Counted from the stretch's first letter, positions 16,359 to 25,327 are shown. The stretch is 64,000 nucleotides of DNA from Arthrobacter sp. PAMC25564 (GCF_004798705.1 NZ_CP039290.1:310001-374000), one strand, 5' to 3'. A program made the numbers and translations. The notes: generated by a model not told the origin, from the sequence alone.

Positions 16359-17248
16359 CTGGGGCGGCCATGGATGCGGACCGAGAGCTCGTCCGCGACC
16401 TTCTGCACCCGCGCGGCCAGGGCCGGCCACTCCTCCGCGGGCAGCTTCGCCTCGAGGAAGGTCACCGCGACGGCGGCCGTCGGCCAGCCCACGTGGTCCG
16501 TGACCGCCGCGGCGATCGATCCGAAGCCCGGCGTCACCTCGCCGTGTTCGGTCGCGTAGCCGCGCTGCCGGACCTGGTCCAGGTGCGAGGACAGCGCGGA
16601 GTATTTCATGATGGGCGACTCGGTCTCGTGCCTTGCCGTGAAGGCGGCCGCGTTCGGGTACAGCGCGCGGACCTGCGACTTCGGCAGCGCCGCAAGGATG
16701 GCCCGGCCGCTCGCGGTCAGGTGGCTCGGGAGCCTGACCCCGACGTCGGTCACGAGGGACGGGCGGTTCTTGGCCCGCTCCTCGACAATGTAGAGCACGT
16801 CCCGGCCGTGCAGCACGGCGAGGTGCGCGCTCTCGCCGATCACATCCACGAGAGAGGCGAGCATGGGCCGGCCGAGCCTGGACAGGGGTTCCTGCCGCGA
16901 ATAGGCGGAGCTGAGTTCGAAGGCGCTGATGCCCAGGCCGTAGCGCTGCTCCTCGTGCAGGTGCAGCACGAAGCCGTTCGCCTCCATCACGCCGAGCAGG
17001 TGGTAGACGCTGGAGCGCGGCAGTCCCAGCGCCGTGGCAATGTTCGACGCCGCCATCGGCCCCCGCTTGGAGGCCAGCAGTTTGAGGATGCGCAGGGTGT
17101 TCTCGGCCGCCGGGACCTTGGAGGTCGCCTTCGCGCCGGTTCTGGGCGCCGTCTTGGCGATGGGGGCGGCGCTTGACGCCGCGGGTGCGGGTGCGGGTGC
17201 GGGCGGCGCCGCAGCCGTGGTGGTCAGGGTGGTGCTCGTGGCTGGCAT
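16340..17248 (-). CDS. IclR-family transcriptional regulator (probable hut regulator)
   Basis: This 302-residue regulator has a low-complexity Ala/Pro/Thr N-terminal 45 residues, an IclR winged helix-turn-helix (about 47-115: AENTLRILKLLASKRGPMAASNIATALGLPRSSVYHLLGVMEANGFV) split here into recognisable helices, and an effector domain (about 120-295: SAHLAVLHGRDVLYIVEE, LTASGRAILAALP, GSIAAAVTD). It lies immediately upstream of hutUH on the same strand. Palindromic sites related to TGTCCGGGATnCCAGACA lie before this gene, hutU and hutG, so control of histidine use and autoregulation are likely. The effector, probably urocanate or a later intermediate, is not shown. Confidence 0.88.
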   Translation of the reverse strand: MPATSTTLTTTAAAPPAPAPAPAASSAAPIAKTAPRTGAKATSKVPAAENTLRILKLLASKRGPMAASNIATALGLPRSSVYHLLGVMEANGFVLHLHEEQRYGLGISAFELSSAYSRQEPLSRLGRPMLASLVDVIGESAHLAVLHGRDVLYIVEERAKNRPSLVTDVGVRLPSHLTASGRAILAALPKSQVRALYPNAAAFTARHETESPIMKYSALSSHLDQVRQRGYATEHGEVTPGFGSIAAAVTDHVGWPTAAVAVTFLEAKLPAEEWPALAARVQKVADELSVRIHGRPSPTSSH

Positions 17249-17271
17249 GGGTCCTCTTCAAATTCGGGCGG

Positions 17272-17288
17272 TGTCCGGTATCCCGTAC
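17272..17288. promoter_or_regulatory. Partial hut operator copy upstream of iclR
   Basis: TGTCCGGTATCCCGTAC keeps the left half of the motif well (TGTCCGG-AT-CC) but the right half poorly. It is 24 bp from the iclR start, a position suited to autorepression. Confidence 0.35.
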
Positions 17289-17339
17289 TTAAGCATGCGC
17301 CTGGCCGGCGGATCCGGACAGGCCGCCGTCGCCCATCGA

Positions 17340-17357
17340 TGTCTGGCATCCCGGACA
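17340..17357. promoter_or_regulatory. Best hut operator copy, upstream of iclR
   Basis: TGTCTGGCATCCCGGACA (reverse complement TGTCCGGGATGCCAGACA) is an 18-bp palindrome with TGTC/GACA ends. It lies 92 bp from the iclR start and 84 bp from the divergent phosphatase start, and serves as the reference copy for the other hut sites. Confidence 0.6.
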
Positions 17358-17440
17358 TTCCGCCTGTCCCCCCGCCCCTTCGGGAACGGCGCAGGGCCCG
17401 CCGTAGTCAGGTCTCCGGCAGAACGGCTACGATCTGGACC

Positions 17441-17884
17441 ATGGTGGAGCAGACGTGGGACCCGGCCCAGGACGGCGTCATGGTTTTGCCCTCCGGCCGG
17501 CTCATCCGCGGCCGCGCCCTGCGTGGGCCGCTTCCCGCGGGACCGCAGCCTGAATTCGGTGTCTATCTGCTGGGCAAGAGCCCGCCCCCGGTGGCGTGGG
17601 AATCACGCTGGGTGCACTGGCCGGACCTGCGGCTGCCGGCCGACGAACCGGAGGCCCTGGAAGCGCTGAGCGAAGCGTGGCGCCGGGCCCAGACCGAGCG
17701 CGTGGAGATCGCCTGCTGGCGTGGCCGCGGCAGGACCGGCACGGCACTGGCCTGCATCGCCATCCTGGACGGGGTCCCGCCGGAGCAGGCCGTTTCCTAC
17801 GTGCGCCGGCAATATCACCGGCGCACGGTGGAGACGCCCTGGCAGCACGGGTACGTCGCCCGTTTCCGGCCGCCGCCCGGGTAA
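17441..17884 (+). CDS. Small cysteine-dependent (PTP-like) phosphatase
   Basis: This 147-residue protein starts at the ATG at 17441; the frame extends upstream without a better start. It has a C-x5-R phosphatase loop, ACWRGRGRTGTALA (Cys92, Arg98), and a candidate general-acid WPD loop, HWPDLRLP (Trp60-Pro61-Asp62). These are the two hallmarks of protein-tyrosine/dual-specificity phosphatases, at their usual 30-residue spacing. The N-terminal VLPSGRLIRGRALRGPLP is of unknown role. It is transcribed divergently from iclR. The substrate is unknown. Confidence 0.75.
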   Translation: MVEQTWDPAQDGVMVLPSGRLIRGRALRGPLPAGPQPEFGVYLLGKSPPPVAWESRWVHWPDLRLPADEPEALEALSEAWRRAQTERVEIACWRGRGRTGTALACIAILDGVPPEQAVSYVRRQYHRRTVETPWQHGYVARFRPPPG

Positions 17885-17957
17885 TGCACCAAGGTGGCCT
17901 GCCGGTGGCACGACGGCGGGCATCCGGCTTGGCGGTCAGCACAGCCTGAGATCCACA

Positions 17958-17974
17958 GTCTGAAATCAAAGACA
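17958..17974. promoter_or_regulatory. Weak hut-like site upstream of the permease
   Basis: GTCTGAAATCAAAGACA agrees with the reference copy GTCTGGCATCCCGGACA at 12 of 17 positions, keeping both symmetric ends. It lies 86 bp before the permease start. It is the least certain member of the set. Confidence 0.3.
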
Positions 17975-18060
17975 CCAACCCGCCGTGAGCCTGATCACAG
18001 CTGCACCAAACATGGTCTGCTGGATAGCGATCCCCCTCCCAATGACGAGAAGGTATTCGC

Positions 18061-19578
18061 ATGCCACAAGCCCAAACAGCCACGCACCCGGCTCCCGCCG
18101 GCGAGACTGCTGGAAAGACCGATGGGACCGCCGCCACCCCCGGACGAGGCGCCGGCGCCGTCGTCGAAACCGTCCTGAGCCGGGGACTCAACGTCCGGCA
18201 TATCCGGTTCATGGCCCTGGGCTCCGCGATCGGAACCGGGCTGTTCTACGGCTCCGCGTCCGCCATCCAGATGGCCGGGCCCGCCGTGTTGTTCGCCTAC
18301 ATGATCGGCGGCGCGGCCGTGTTCATGGTGATGCGGGCCTTGGGGGAAATGGCCGTGCGGCACCCGGTCTCCGGCTCGTTCGGCCAGTACGCGAGCCGCT
18401 ACCTCGGCCCGATGGCCGGCTTTGTGACCGGCTGGACCTATGTCTTCGAGATGGCGATCGTGGCCATCGCGGACGTCACGGCCTTCAGCATCTACATGGG
18501 GTTCTGGTTCCCCGCGGTGGAGCGCTGGATCTGGGTGCTGGCAATCATTTTCTTCCTGGCGGCCCTGAACCTGCTCAGCGTGAAGGTGTTCGGCGAGCTG
18601 GAGTTCTGGTTCTCGCTGATCAAGGTCGCGGCCATCATCGCCATGATCGTGGGCGGCGCGGCCATCATCGTCTTCGGCTTCCAGGCCGGCGGCGCAACCG
18701 TCGCCCCGGGCCTGGGCAACCTCGTGGAGCACGGCGGCATGTTCCCCAACGGCTTCGAAGGGCTCCTGGCCTCCTTCGCCGTCGTGATGTTCGCGTTCGG
18801 CGGGATCGAGACCCTGGGCATCACCGCCGGTGAGGCGGCCGACCCCAAGTCGGTCATCCCGAAGGCCGTCAACACCGTCCCCGTGCGCGTTCTGCTGTTC
18901 TATGTGCTGACCCTCGGCGTGCTGATGAGCCTGTTCCCGTGGAATGAGATCGGCACCAACGGCAGCCCCTTCGTGCAGATCTTCAGCGGCCTGGGCATTC
19001 CGGCCGCGCCGCACATCCTCAATGCCGTGGTGATCACCGCCGCGCTCTCGGCCGTCAACAGCGACATCTTCGGCGCCGGCCGGATCCTCTTCGGCCTGGC
19101 CAGGCAGGGGCATGCCCCCGCAAGCTTCGGCAAGGTCTCCCGCCACGGGGTTCCGTGGCTGACCGTGGTGCTGATGACCGGCATCCTGCTGGTCGGGGTG
19201 GTCCTGAACGCCGTCATCCCGGAGGACGTCTTCCTGCTGATCGCCTCGATCGCCACCTTCGCCACGGTGTGGGTCTGGGCCATGATCCTCGCCTCGCACG
19301 TGGCGATGAAGCGCGAGATCACCCGCAAGGGGCTGCCGGCGTCGGAATTCCCGTCGCCGTGGTGGCCCGCCGCTTCCGTGCTGACCATCGTCTTCATGGC
19401 CCTGGTGATCGGAATCCTTGGCGCCTTCGAGGACACCCGGGTGGCCCTCTACGTGGGCGCCGTCTGGCTCGGCCTGCTGGTGCTCGCCTACCGGTTCTGG
19501 GTCCGCGGCCACGGCCGGGTCCGCGCGGAACTGGCGGACGAAACCTCGCAGCTCCAGCAGGTGCCCGCCCCACGATAG
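18061..19578 (+). CDS. APC-superfamily amino-acid permease (possibly histidine/proline)
   Basis: This 505-residue transporter has about 12 transmembrane helices after a 40-residue polar N-terminus. The first helix carries the amino-acid/AAT-family signature [21 protein letters not shown], followed by [15 protein letters not shown] and [21 protein letters not shown]. Such proteins import amino acids by proton symport. The nearby iclR-hutUH genes and a weak shared upstream motif make histidine a sensible guess (HutT-like), but proline or aromatic amino acids are not excluded. Confidence 0.88.
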   Translation: MPQAQTATHPAPAGETAGKTDGTAATPGRGAGAVVETVLSRGLNVRHIRFMALGSAIGTGLFYGSASAIQMAGPAVLFAYMIGGAAVFMVMRALGEMAVRHPVSGSFGQYASRYLGPMAGFVTGWTYVFEMAIVAIADVTAFSIYMGFWFPAVERWIWVLAIIFFLAALNLLSVKVFGELEFWFSLIKVAAIIAMIVGGAAIIVFGFQAGGATVAPGLGNLVEHGGMFPNGFEGLLASFAVVMFAFGGIETLGITAGEAADPKSVIPKAVNTVPVRVLLFYVLTLGVLMSLFPWNEIGTNGSPFVQIFSGLGIPAAPHILNAVVITAALSAVNSDIFGAGRILFGLARQGHAPASFGKVSRHGVPWLTVVLMTGILLVGVVLNAVIPEDVFLLIASIATFATVWVWAMILASHVAMKREITRKGLPASEFPSPWWPAASVLTIVFMALVIGILGAFEDTRVALYVGAVWLGLLVLAYRFWVRGHGRVRAELADETSQLQQVPAPR

Positions 19579-19634
19579 CCCCGGCGCCGCCCGGCCGGTC
19601 GCCCGGCTCCCCGCACCGCCGGGCGGCTGGCGGA

Positions 19635-20384
19635 CTACCGCGCGGACCAGCCGCCGTCCATCGTGTAGCTGGCGCCGGTGACCATGCCGGCGTCGTCCGA
19701 CGCGAGCCACGCCGCCAGGGACGCCACTTCCTCCGGCTCCACGAGACGCTTGATCGCTGATTCGGTCAGCATGATCTTGGCGAGGACCTCGGACTCCGGG
19801 ATGCCGTGGACCTTGGCCTGGTCGACGAGCTGCGCCTCGACCAGCGGCGTCCGGACATAGCCGGGGTTGATGCAGTTGGACGTGACGCCGTGGGCCCCGC
19901 CCTCCAGCGCGGTCACCTTGCTGAGGCCTTCCAGCCCGTGCTTGGCGGAAACGTAAGCGCTCTTGAACGGCGAGGCCCGCAGGCCGTGCACGGAGGAGAG
20001 GTTGATGATCCGTCCGAAGCCGTTGGCGTACATGTGCGGCAGCGCGGCCCGGATGAGCAGGAACGGCGCCTCGAGCATCAGCGTGATGATCCGGCGGAAG
20101 TCGGCGGGATCGAACTCCTCGATGGGGCTGATGCGCTGGATCCCCGCGTTGTTGACGAGGATGTCGCAGTCCAGGCTGAGGGCCTGGAGCGCCCCGACGT
20201 CGAGGAGGTCGACGGCCCAGGAAGTGCCGCCGACCTCATCGGCGAGGGCTGCGGCGGCGGACTCGTCCACATCCGCGATCACCACCTTGGCGCCCCGCGA
20301 GGCCAGGGCGCGGACGCTGGCCGCGCCGATCCCGCCGGCACCGCCGGTGACCAGGGCCTTGCGTCCGTTCAGCGTGTTTTCCAT
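19635..20384 (-). CDS. 3-hydroxybutyrate dehydrogenase (SDR family)
   Basis: This 249-residue short-chain dehydrogenase interconverts 3-hydroxybutyrate and acetoacetate with NAD(H). The nucleotide fold TGGAGGIG (13-20), NNAG, the catalytic Ser in LSSVHG and the Tyr-x3-Lys in SAYVSAKHGLEG are present. The HGLRASPFKSAYVSAKHG and NPGYVRTPLVEAQ segments are those of bacterial HBDH. It lies next to an MHS-type transporter (77-bp gap, same strand), so the pair may use an imported hydroxy acid for growth. The substrate is inferred from family resemblance. Confidence 0.85.
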   Translation of the reverse strand: MENTLNGRKALVTGGAGGIGAASVRALASRGAKVVIADVDESAAAALADEVGGTSWAVDLLDVGALQALSLDCDILVNNAGIQRISPIEEFDPADFRRIITLMLEAPFLLIRAALPHMYANGFGRIINLSSVHGLRASPFKSAYVSAKHGLEGLSKVTALEGGAHGVTSNCINPGYVRTPLVEAQLVDQAKVHGIPESEVLAKIMLTESAIKRLVEPEEVASLAAWLASDDAGMVTGASYTMDGGWSAR

Positions 20385-20461
20385 AACTCAGCCTTCCCTA
20401 TCAAAAATCGAATGAGGCGGCCGGCTCCAGCGTGGCTGGAGCCGGCCCAAACTCAAGCAGT

Positions 20462-21838
20462 TCAGCGCGCCGCAGCGACGGCAAGGCCTTCACGTTCGGC
20501 GTCGGCCCGGTCCACTTCCTCCAGCGCAATGCCCTTGGTTTCCTTCAAGGTGAGCACCGCGACGGCGGTGATGGCGCAGGCCACAAGGAGGTAGATCGCG
20601 GTGGGCAGCCAGGAGCCGGTGTCCTTGAGCCACTGGGTGGCCAGCAGCGGCGCCAGCGAGCCGGCGAAGATCGAGGTGACCTGCGAGCCGAGCGAGACGC
20701 CGGCGTAGCGCATCCGGGTCGGGAACAGCTCGGCCATCAGGGCCGGCTGCCCGGCGTACATGAGGCCGTGCAGGCACAGGCCGATGGTCACGGCCAGGAC
20801 GATAACCACCGGGTTGCGGGTGTCGAACATCGGGAAGGCGAAGAACGGCCAGCTCGCGCCGGTGATGGCACCGACAAGGTAGACCGGCTTGCGTCCCCAG
20901 CTGTCCACGAGCCGGCCGAACTGCGGGATGATCAGGAAGTGCACGAGGTGCGCGATCAGCAGGGCCAGCAGGAGCGAGGAGGTGTCGTACTTGTCCACCG
21001 TCTTGAGGTAGACAATCGAGAAGCTGACCACGAGGTAATACATGATGTTTTCCGCGAACCGCAGGCCCATGGACTGCAGGATGCCCTTGGGGTACTTGCG
21101 GATGACCTCGCGGACGCCGTAGCTTATGGCCTGCTCCTTCTCCATCTGCGCCTTGGCTGCCAGGAAGATCGGCGATTCGGAGACGTGGGTGCGGATGTAG
21201 TAGCCGACGAAAACGATCACGGCTGAGAGCCAGAAGGCCACCCGCCAGCCCCAGGCGAGGAATTCGGCGCTGCTCAGCACGTTGGACATGATGAACAGGA
21301 CCAGGGTTGCCAGCAGGTTGCCCACCGGCACTGCGGCCTGGGGCCAGCTGGACCAGAAGCCGCGGGATTCGTTGGGGCTCTGCTCGGCCACGAGCAGTAC
21401 GGCGCCGCCCCATTCGCCGCCCAGGGCGAAGCCCTGGATGAAGCGCAGGAGGACCAGCAGGGCCGGCGCAAGGTAGCCGAGGTCGGCGAACCCGGGCAGG
21501 CAGCCCATCAGGAAGGTGGAGACACCGATGATGACGATGGTGAGCTGCAGGGTGGGCTTGCGGCCCAGCCTGTCGCCGATCTGGCCGAAGACGATGCCAC
21601 CGAGCGGGCGGGCCACGAAGCCGACGGCGTAGGTCAGGAAGGCCTGGATGATGCCGTCCAGCTCATTGCCGGTGGGAGGGAAGAAGTACTTGCCGAACAC
21701 CAGGGTTGCGGCGGTGGCGTACAGGAAGAATTCGTACCATTCCACGACGGTGCCGACCATCGAAGCGGCGACGATTTTCTTGAGGCCGGAACCCTTGGGT
21801 GCGGGGGCGGCGGATGCAGAGCGCTGGTTTACGCTCAT
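20462..21838 (-). CDS. MFS transporter, metabolite:H+ symporter (MHS) family
   Basis: This 458-residue protein starts at the ATG at 21838 behind TAAGGAGACC. It has 12 transmembrane segments and MHS marks: GTVVEWYEFFLYATAA, the loop 2-3 motif GQIGDRLGRKPTL, and RFIQGFALGGEWGGAVLL. MHS members import organic acids such as shikimate, alpha-ketoglutarate or citrate, and osmolytes. The gene is divergent from a LysR gene and precedes a 3-hydroxybutyrate dehydrogenase gene on the same strand, consistent with an inducible carboxylate or hydroxybutyrate uptake module. The substrate is not decided. Confidence 0.9.
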   Translation of the reverse strand: MSVNQRSASAAPAPKGSGLKKIVAASMVGTVVEWYEFFLYATAATLVFGKYFFPPTGNELDGIIQAFLTYAVGFVARPLGGIVFGQIGDRLGRKPTLQLTIVIIGVSTFLMGCLPGFADLGYLAPALLVLLRFIQGFALGGEWGGAVLLVAEQSPNESRGFWSSWPQAAVPVGNLLATLVLFIMSNVLSSAEFLAWGWRVAFWLSAVIVFVGYYIRTHVSESPIFLAAKAQMEKEQAISYGVREVIRKYPKGILQSMGLRFAENIMYYLVVSFSIVYLKTVDKYDTSSLLLALLIAHLVHFLIIPQFGRLVDSWGRKPVYLVGAITGASWPFFAFPMFDTRNPVVIVLAVTIGLCLHGLMYAGQPALMAELFPTRMRYAGVSLGSQVTSIFAGSLAPLLATQWLKDTGSWLPTAIYLLVACAITAVAVLTLKETKGIALEEVDRADAEREGLAVAAAR

Positions 21839-21867
21839 CTGGGTCTCCTTAGTGTCCACGGTGACAC

Positions 21868-21886
21868 GTGCTGTGACGTACAGCAC
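21868..21886. promoter_or_regulatory. Inverted repeat between the MFS and LysR genes
   Basis: GTGCTGT-GACGT-ACAGCAC is a perfect 7-bp inverted repeat with a 5-bp spacer in the 132-bp divergent gap. Its position suits a LysR regulator that controls the transporter and itself; binding is inferred. Confidence 0.45.
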
Positions 21887-21970
21887 TTGAATTGGCTCCA
21901 CTGAGTATTGCTGCACAGAGTTGGCGATTCAATGGCCAATGCGGCACCGCTTATGTGCAGAATTGCAGAT

Positions 21971-22888
21971 ATGAATGCACATCCCGATGATCTGCTGGTG
22001 CTGCTGGCGGTCTCCCGTTCGGCAAAATTCACGACGGCGGCCCAGGCCTTGGGCCTTAACCACACCACCGTTTCGCGGCGGATAGCGGCGTTGGAGAAGG
22101 CTTTGGGCGGGCGTGTGCTTTCCCGCGCCGCCGGCGGCTGGGAGCTCACCGGACTCGGCGAGGAAGCCGTCCGGGTGGCCGAGCAGGTGGAATCGGCCAT
22201 CCGCACGCTCGAACAGCCCGGCCGGACCCCGGACCCGATCACCGGCGTCGTCCGGATGACCGCCACGGACGGCTTCAGCGCCTACATCGCCGCCCCCGCC
22301 GTGGCCCGGCTGCGCCGCGACCACCCCGGGCTCAGCGTCGAGATCGTCACGGTCACCCGGCGGGCCCTGCAGCAGCGCTCCGGCCTGGACATCGAGGTGG
22401 TGGTCGGCGAACCCCAGGTGCACCGCGCCGAAGCAGCCCGGCTCGGCGAGTACATGCTCGGCATGTACGCCTCGCGGGACTATCTGGCCGAGTACGGGAT
22501 GCCCGCCACGCTGGAGGAACTGACGGCGCATCCGCTCGTGTACTTTGTGGATTCAATGCTCCAGGTAGATGACCTGGATGCCCCGCGCCGGCTGGTTCCG
22601 GCCATGCGGGACGGGCTGACCTCCACCAACGTCTTCGTCCATGTGGAGGCGACACGGGCCGGTGCCGGGATCGGGTTCCTGCCGTGCTTTGCGGCGGACC
22701 TGCATCCGGATCTGGTCAGGCTGTTGCCGGAAGAGTTCGCGGAACTGCTCCCCTACTGGATGGTGCTCCGGCCCGATTCGATGCGCCGGCCGGCGGTGGC
22801 CGCCGTCGTGCAGGCACTGCGGGAACAGACCACAGCCCACCGCGATGCCCTGCTGGGCCGGCCCGCGGGGTCATCGGTTGCACCGTAA
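21971..22888 (+). CDS. LysR-family transcriptional regulator
   Basis: This 305-residue regulator has an N-terminal winged helix (about 5-63: DDLLVLLAVSRSAKFTTAAQ, LNHTTVSRRIAALEKALGGRVLSR) and a C-terminal effector-binding region. The start at the ATG at 21971 fits usual LysR length; upstream in-frame ATGs at 21953 and 21908 also lack a clear ribosome site. It is divergent from the MHS transporter, the classic arrangement for a regulator of the neighbouring transport gene. Confidence 0.85.
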   Translation: MNAHPDDLLVLLAVSRSAKFTTAAQALGLNHTTVSRRIAALEKALGGRVLSRAAGGWELTGLGEEAVRVAEQVESAIRTLEQPGRTPDPITGVVRMTATDGFSAYIAAPAVARLRRDHPGLSVEIVTVTRRALQQRSGLDIEVVVGEPQVHRAEAARLGEYMLGMYASRDYLAEYGMPATLEELTAHPLVYFVDSMLQVDDLDAPRRLVPAMRDGLTSTNVFVHVEATRAGAGIGFLPCFAADLHPDLVRLLPEEFAELLPYWMVLRPDSMRRPAVAAVVQALREQTTAHRDALLGRPAGSSVAP

Positions 22889-22916
22889 CCGCCGTTTTCA
22901 GGCGCCATGGGGGCCG

Positions 22917-23825
22917 TTACGGAGCACTCGATGGGGGTTGCGGGTCGTGCCGGACCGGGGCGCCGGCCGCGAAGGCCCTGACCTTCGCGTCGTTCCAGAT
23001 GTGTGCGGGCACCGCCCCGCCCAGCAGGCGCCGCGCGAGGCCGGGGTCGTCGTCGAACGGCTGGTCGCTGCCGGCCATGATCATGTTGCCGTAGCGGCGG
23101 CCCTTGAGCATGGCCGGGTCCGCGATGATCACCGTGTGCTCGAAGCTGTCCGCGATGGTGGCGGCGTCCTCGCGGGCGTTCCTCAGGTCCGGGGCGTCGC
23201 CGGAGTTGACCACGTAGATCCCGCCGGGAGCCAGGACCTGCTTGGCATGCCCGTTGAATTCCTTGGTGGTGAGCGCCCGGGGCGTCAAGGATCCGGCGAA
23301 GACGTCACGGATGATCAGGTCACGGGTGTGCGGAGTGAGGCCCTCGGTGACTTCGCGGGCCTCGCCCACGCGCAGGCGCAGCAGGGGGGCCTTGGGCAGG
23401 TCGAACCAGCCGCGGACGTATTCGGCGAGCTTTCCGTCCAGTTCCACGACCACCTGGCGGGCGTCGGGGTAGGCGGCATGGAAGTAGCGGGCCAGTGAGC
23501 ATGCTCCCCCGCCCAGGTGCAGGGCGCGCAGTTTCGGCCTTGATTCGCGGGGCCAGCGCGATTCCACCAGCGCGGCGATCCAGCGCATGTATTCGAAGTC
23601 GAGGAACAGCGGATCGGCGAGGTCGATGTGGGAACTCATGACGCCGTTGATGCGCAGGAGCCAGCCATTCGAATTGTCCTGGTCCGGGATCAGCTCGCAG
23701 TCGCCGGTGTCGATGTAGTAGACGCCCTCAACCGGGCCGTCCGGGCGTGCACCCTTGGGCAGGTCCACCACTCCGGCCGTCGAATTTCCGCTGTTCCGGC
23801 CGGCAGCCTTGCCCCGCTTCGCCAT
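22917..23825 (-). CDS. Spermidine-synthase-like methyltransferase-fold protein
   Basis: This 302-residue protein starts at the ATG at 23825 (MAKRGKAAGR). It has a Rossmann nucleotide-type fold with the glycine loop LHLGGGACSLARY (motif I), the acidic VVVELDG strand (motif II) and RDLIIRDVFAGS, as in polyamine aminopropyltransferases without the substrate-specific gate. Actinobacteria encode several such spermidine-synthase-like proteins of unknown substrate. It is a single gene, convergent with lysR (28-bp gap). Confidence 0.75.
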   Translation of the reverse strand: MAKRGKAAGRNSGNSTAGVVDLPKGARPDGPVEGVYYIDTGDCELIPDQDNSNGWLLRINGVMSSHIDLADPLFLDFEYMRWIAALVESRWPRESRPKLRALHLGGGACSLARYFHAAYPDARQVVVELDGKLAEYVRGWFDLPKAPLLRLRVGEAREVTEGLTPHTRDLIIRDVFAGSLTPRALTTKEFNGHAKQVLAPGGIYVVNSGDAPDLRNAREDAATIADSFEHTVIIADPAMLKGRRYGNMIMAGSDQPFDDDPGLARRLLGGAVPAHIWNDAKVRAFAAGAPVRHDPQPPSSAP

Positions 23826-23982
23826 CAGCCGTGCACCGTTTTCTTCATGTTTCAACCCTAGTTCACCGCCCGCGTGCCGCCTGCGCGCCGCCTGTCGGGA
23901 GCGGCCCGGCCTGGCCCGGTGCAGCACGGGGCGGGGCCCGTGCTCCGAGAAAATAAAAAGGGAAGGGTACTTACCATCTGAT

Positions 23983-23998
23983 AGTAATCATGCTTAGT
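23983..23998. promoter_or_regulatory. Imperfect palindrome in an AT-rich leader
   Basis: AGTAATCATGCTTAGT has half-sites matching at 6 of 8 positions. It sits 62 bp before the envelope cassette in an unusually AT-rich stretch (23949-24010), and is a candidate promoter or operator. The rest of 23826-24060 shows nothing else. Confidence 0.3.
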
Positions 23999-24060
23999 AT
24001 TTAAGCCCCAGTATTGCCGGCTTGTGATCAGCAGCCGATCTTCTTGGAAAGAGAGCGACG

Positions 24061-24900
24061 ATGACAGAGAACCCATGGCCCCAGAACGGGAGCTACGGCA
24101 CCCCTACGGCTACGCAGCAGGCACCCCTCCGCCAGGACCCGACGTTTCCACCCGTCGCAGACGGCGAAATCTACAGCGCGACACCGGATGGCGTCCCGAC
24201 AGCCCCGTCCCCGTCCCCGGGGCCGGCCCCCGGCGCGCCCACGGCCGACACCGCCAAGGACGAGGCTACGAAGGTCTCCCGACAGGCCGCGGATTCAGCC
24301 CGGAACGTGGCTGAAACGGCCAAGTCCGAGGCCGCCAATGTTGCCGCCGAGGTCAAGGCCAACGCCCGGGACCTGCTCAATCAGGCCAAATCCGACCTAA
24401 CTGAACAGGCCGGTACGCAGCAGCAAAAGGTCACAGAAGGGCTGCGCTCAATCTCGACCGAACTCCGCTCCATGGCCGCGGCCTCCGACCAGCCCGGTGT
24501 CGCCACCGACCTCGTCCGACAGGCCGCCGAAAGGTCTTCCGCCGTGGCAACATGGCTCGACGGCCGGGATCCCGGTTCACTGCTGAACGAAGTGAAGTCC
24601 TTTGCCCGGCAAAAGCCCGGCACCTTCCTCCTGCTGGCCGCCGGAGCAGGCATCCTGGCAGGCCGGCTCAGCCGTAGCCTCGCCGCCGGAGCCCCGGAGT
24701 CGACCGGCCCAGCGGCTACGGCACCGGTAACGGGCGCCCCGGCGTACGGCGCCCATGCCGCCGCCGTACCGGTCGCCCGGGTGCCCGACACCGGAATGGC
24801 GGTCCCGCCGCCGCCCGTGCAGCTGCCCGGCCCTGATGCCACGACGGCTGGTCTCGCCGATCCGCTGGGAGACGAACTCTTTGGTGGTGAACGGCGATGA
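24061..24900 (+). CDS. Uncharacterised membrane-linked protein of the DUF3618/Holin-X cassette
   Basis: This 279-residue protein begins with a proline-rich, disordered 60 residues, followed by an alanine- and lysine-rich amphipathic helix (about 62-125) with repeated A-K-S-E-A-A-N-type turns. One transmembrane segment, PGTFLLLAAGAGILAGRL (about 185-203), precedes a Pro/Ala-rich tail. The helix-then-single-TM layout matches the DUF3618 protein two genes downstream, suggesting shared function at the envelope. GGAAAGAGAG precedes the start, and its stop overlaps the next start (ATGA). I do not know its function. Confidence 0.75.
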   Translation: MTENPWPQNGSYGTPTATQQAPLRQDPTFPPVADGEIYSATPDGVPTAPSPSPGPAPGAPTADTAKDEATKVSRQAADSARNVAETAKSEAANVAAEVKANARDLLNQAKSDLTEQAGTQQQKVTEGLRSISTELRSMAAASDQPGVATDLVRQAAERSSAVATWLDGRDPGSLLNEVKSFARQKPGTFLLLAAGAGILAGRLSRSLAAGAPESTGPAATAPVTGAPAYGAHAAAVPVARVPDTGMAVPPPPVQLPGPDATTAGLADPLGDELFGGERR

Positions 24901-25310
24901 CCAGCGAGATGCCCCCGACTGCTGTCCAGGCCAAGGCCGAGACGTTGTCCCTCGGTGAACTACTTGGCGACGTTACTCGGGACATGTCCACCCTGATGCG
25001 GCAGGAAGTCGAACTGGCCAAGGTCGAGCTCAAGCAGTCGGCCACCCGGGCAGGCAAGGGCAGCGGAATGCTCGCCGGTGCGGGCGTCGCTGGCCACTTC
25101 GTGTTCCTGTTCCTTTCCCTCGCCCTGTGGTGGGCGCTGGGATACGTGATGGGGCTCGGCTGGTCCGGCGTCATCGTCGCCGTTCTCTGGGGTATCGCCG
25201 CCGCGGTCCTGGCCAGCATGGGCCGGAAGGAGCTCAACGCCATCAAGGGCATGCCGCAGACCGCGGAGACCCTGCAGGAAATTCCACCCACGCTCAAACC
25301 CACCCCCTAG
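24897..25310 (+). CDS. Actinobacterial Holin-X family membrane protein
   Basis: This 137-residue protein has an N-terminal amphipathic helix (GELLGDVTRDMSTLMRQEVELAKVELK) and two adjacent transmembrane helices (about 60-82 and 86-108), the pattern of the Phage_holin_3_6 family. The name comes from weak similarity to holins; in chromosomes it sits with DUF3618 genes rather than lysis genes. Here it is coupled by ATGA to the upstream gene and 17 nt from the DUF3618 gene. A role in envelope maintenance under stress is inferred. Confidence 0.85.
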   Translation: MTSEMPPTAVQAKAETLSLGELLGDVTRDMSTLMRQEVELAKVELKQSATRAGKGSGMLAGAGVAGHFVFLFLSLALWWALGYVMGLGWSGVIVAVLWGIAAAVLASMGRKELNAIKGMPQTAETLQEIPPTLKPTP

Positions 25311-25327
25311 CTCCAGCGAGGAACACC

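Noticed and set aside
17995..19710. A 571-codon minus-strand open frame opposite the amino-acid permease
   Set aside because: Antisense of a clear 12-helix transporter; the composition is Gly/Arg/His/Asp-rich with no domain.
24897..25310. Prophage lysis gene (holin)
   Set aside because: The Holin-X label is a family name. There are no phage genes around it, and it sits in a conserved-looking envelope cassette.
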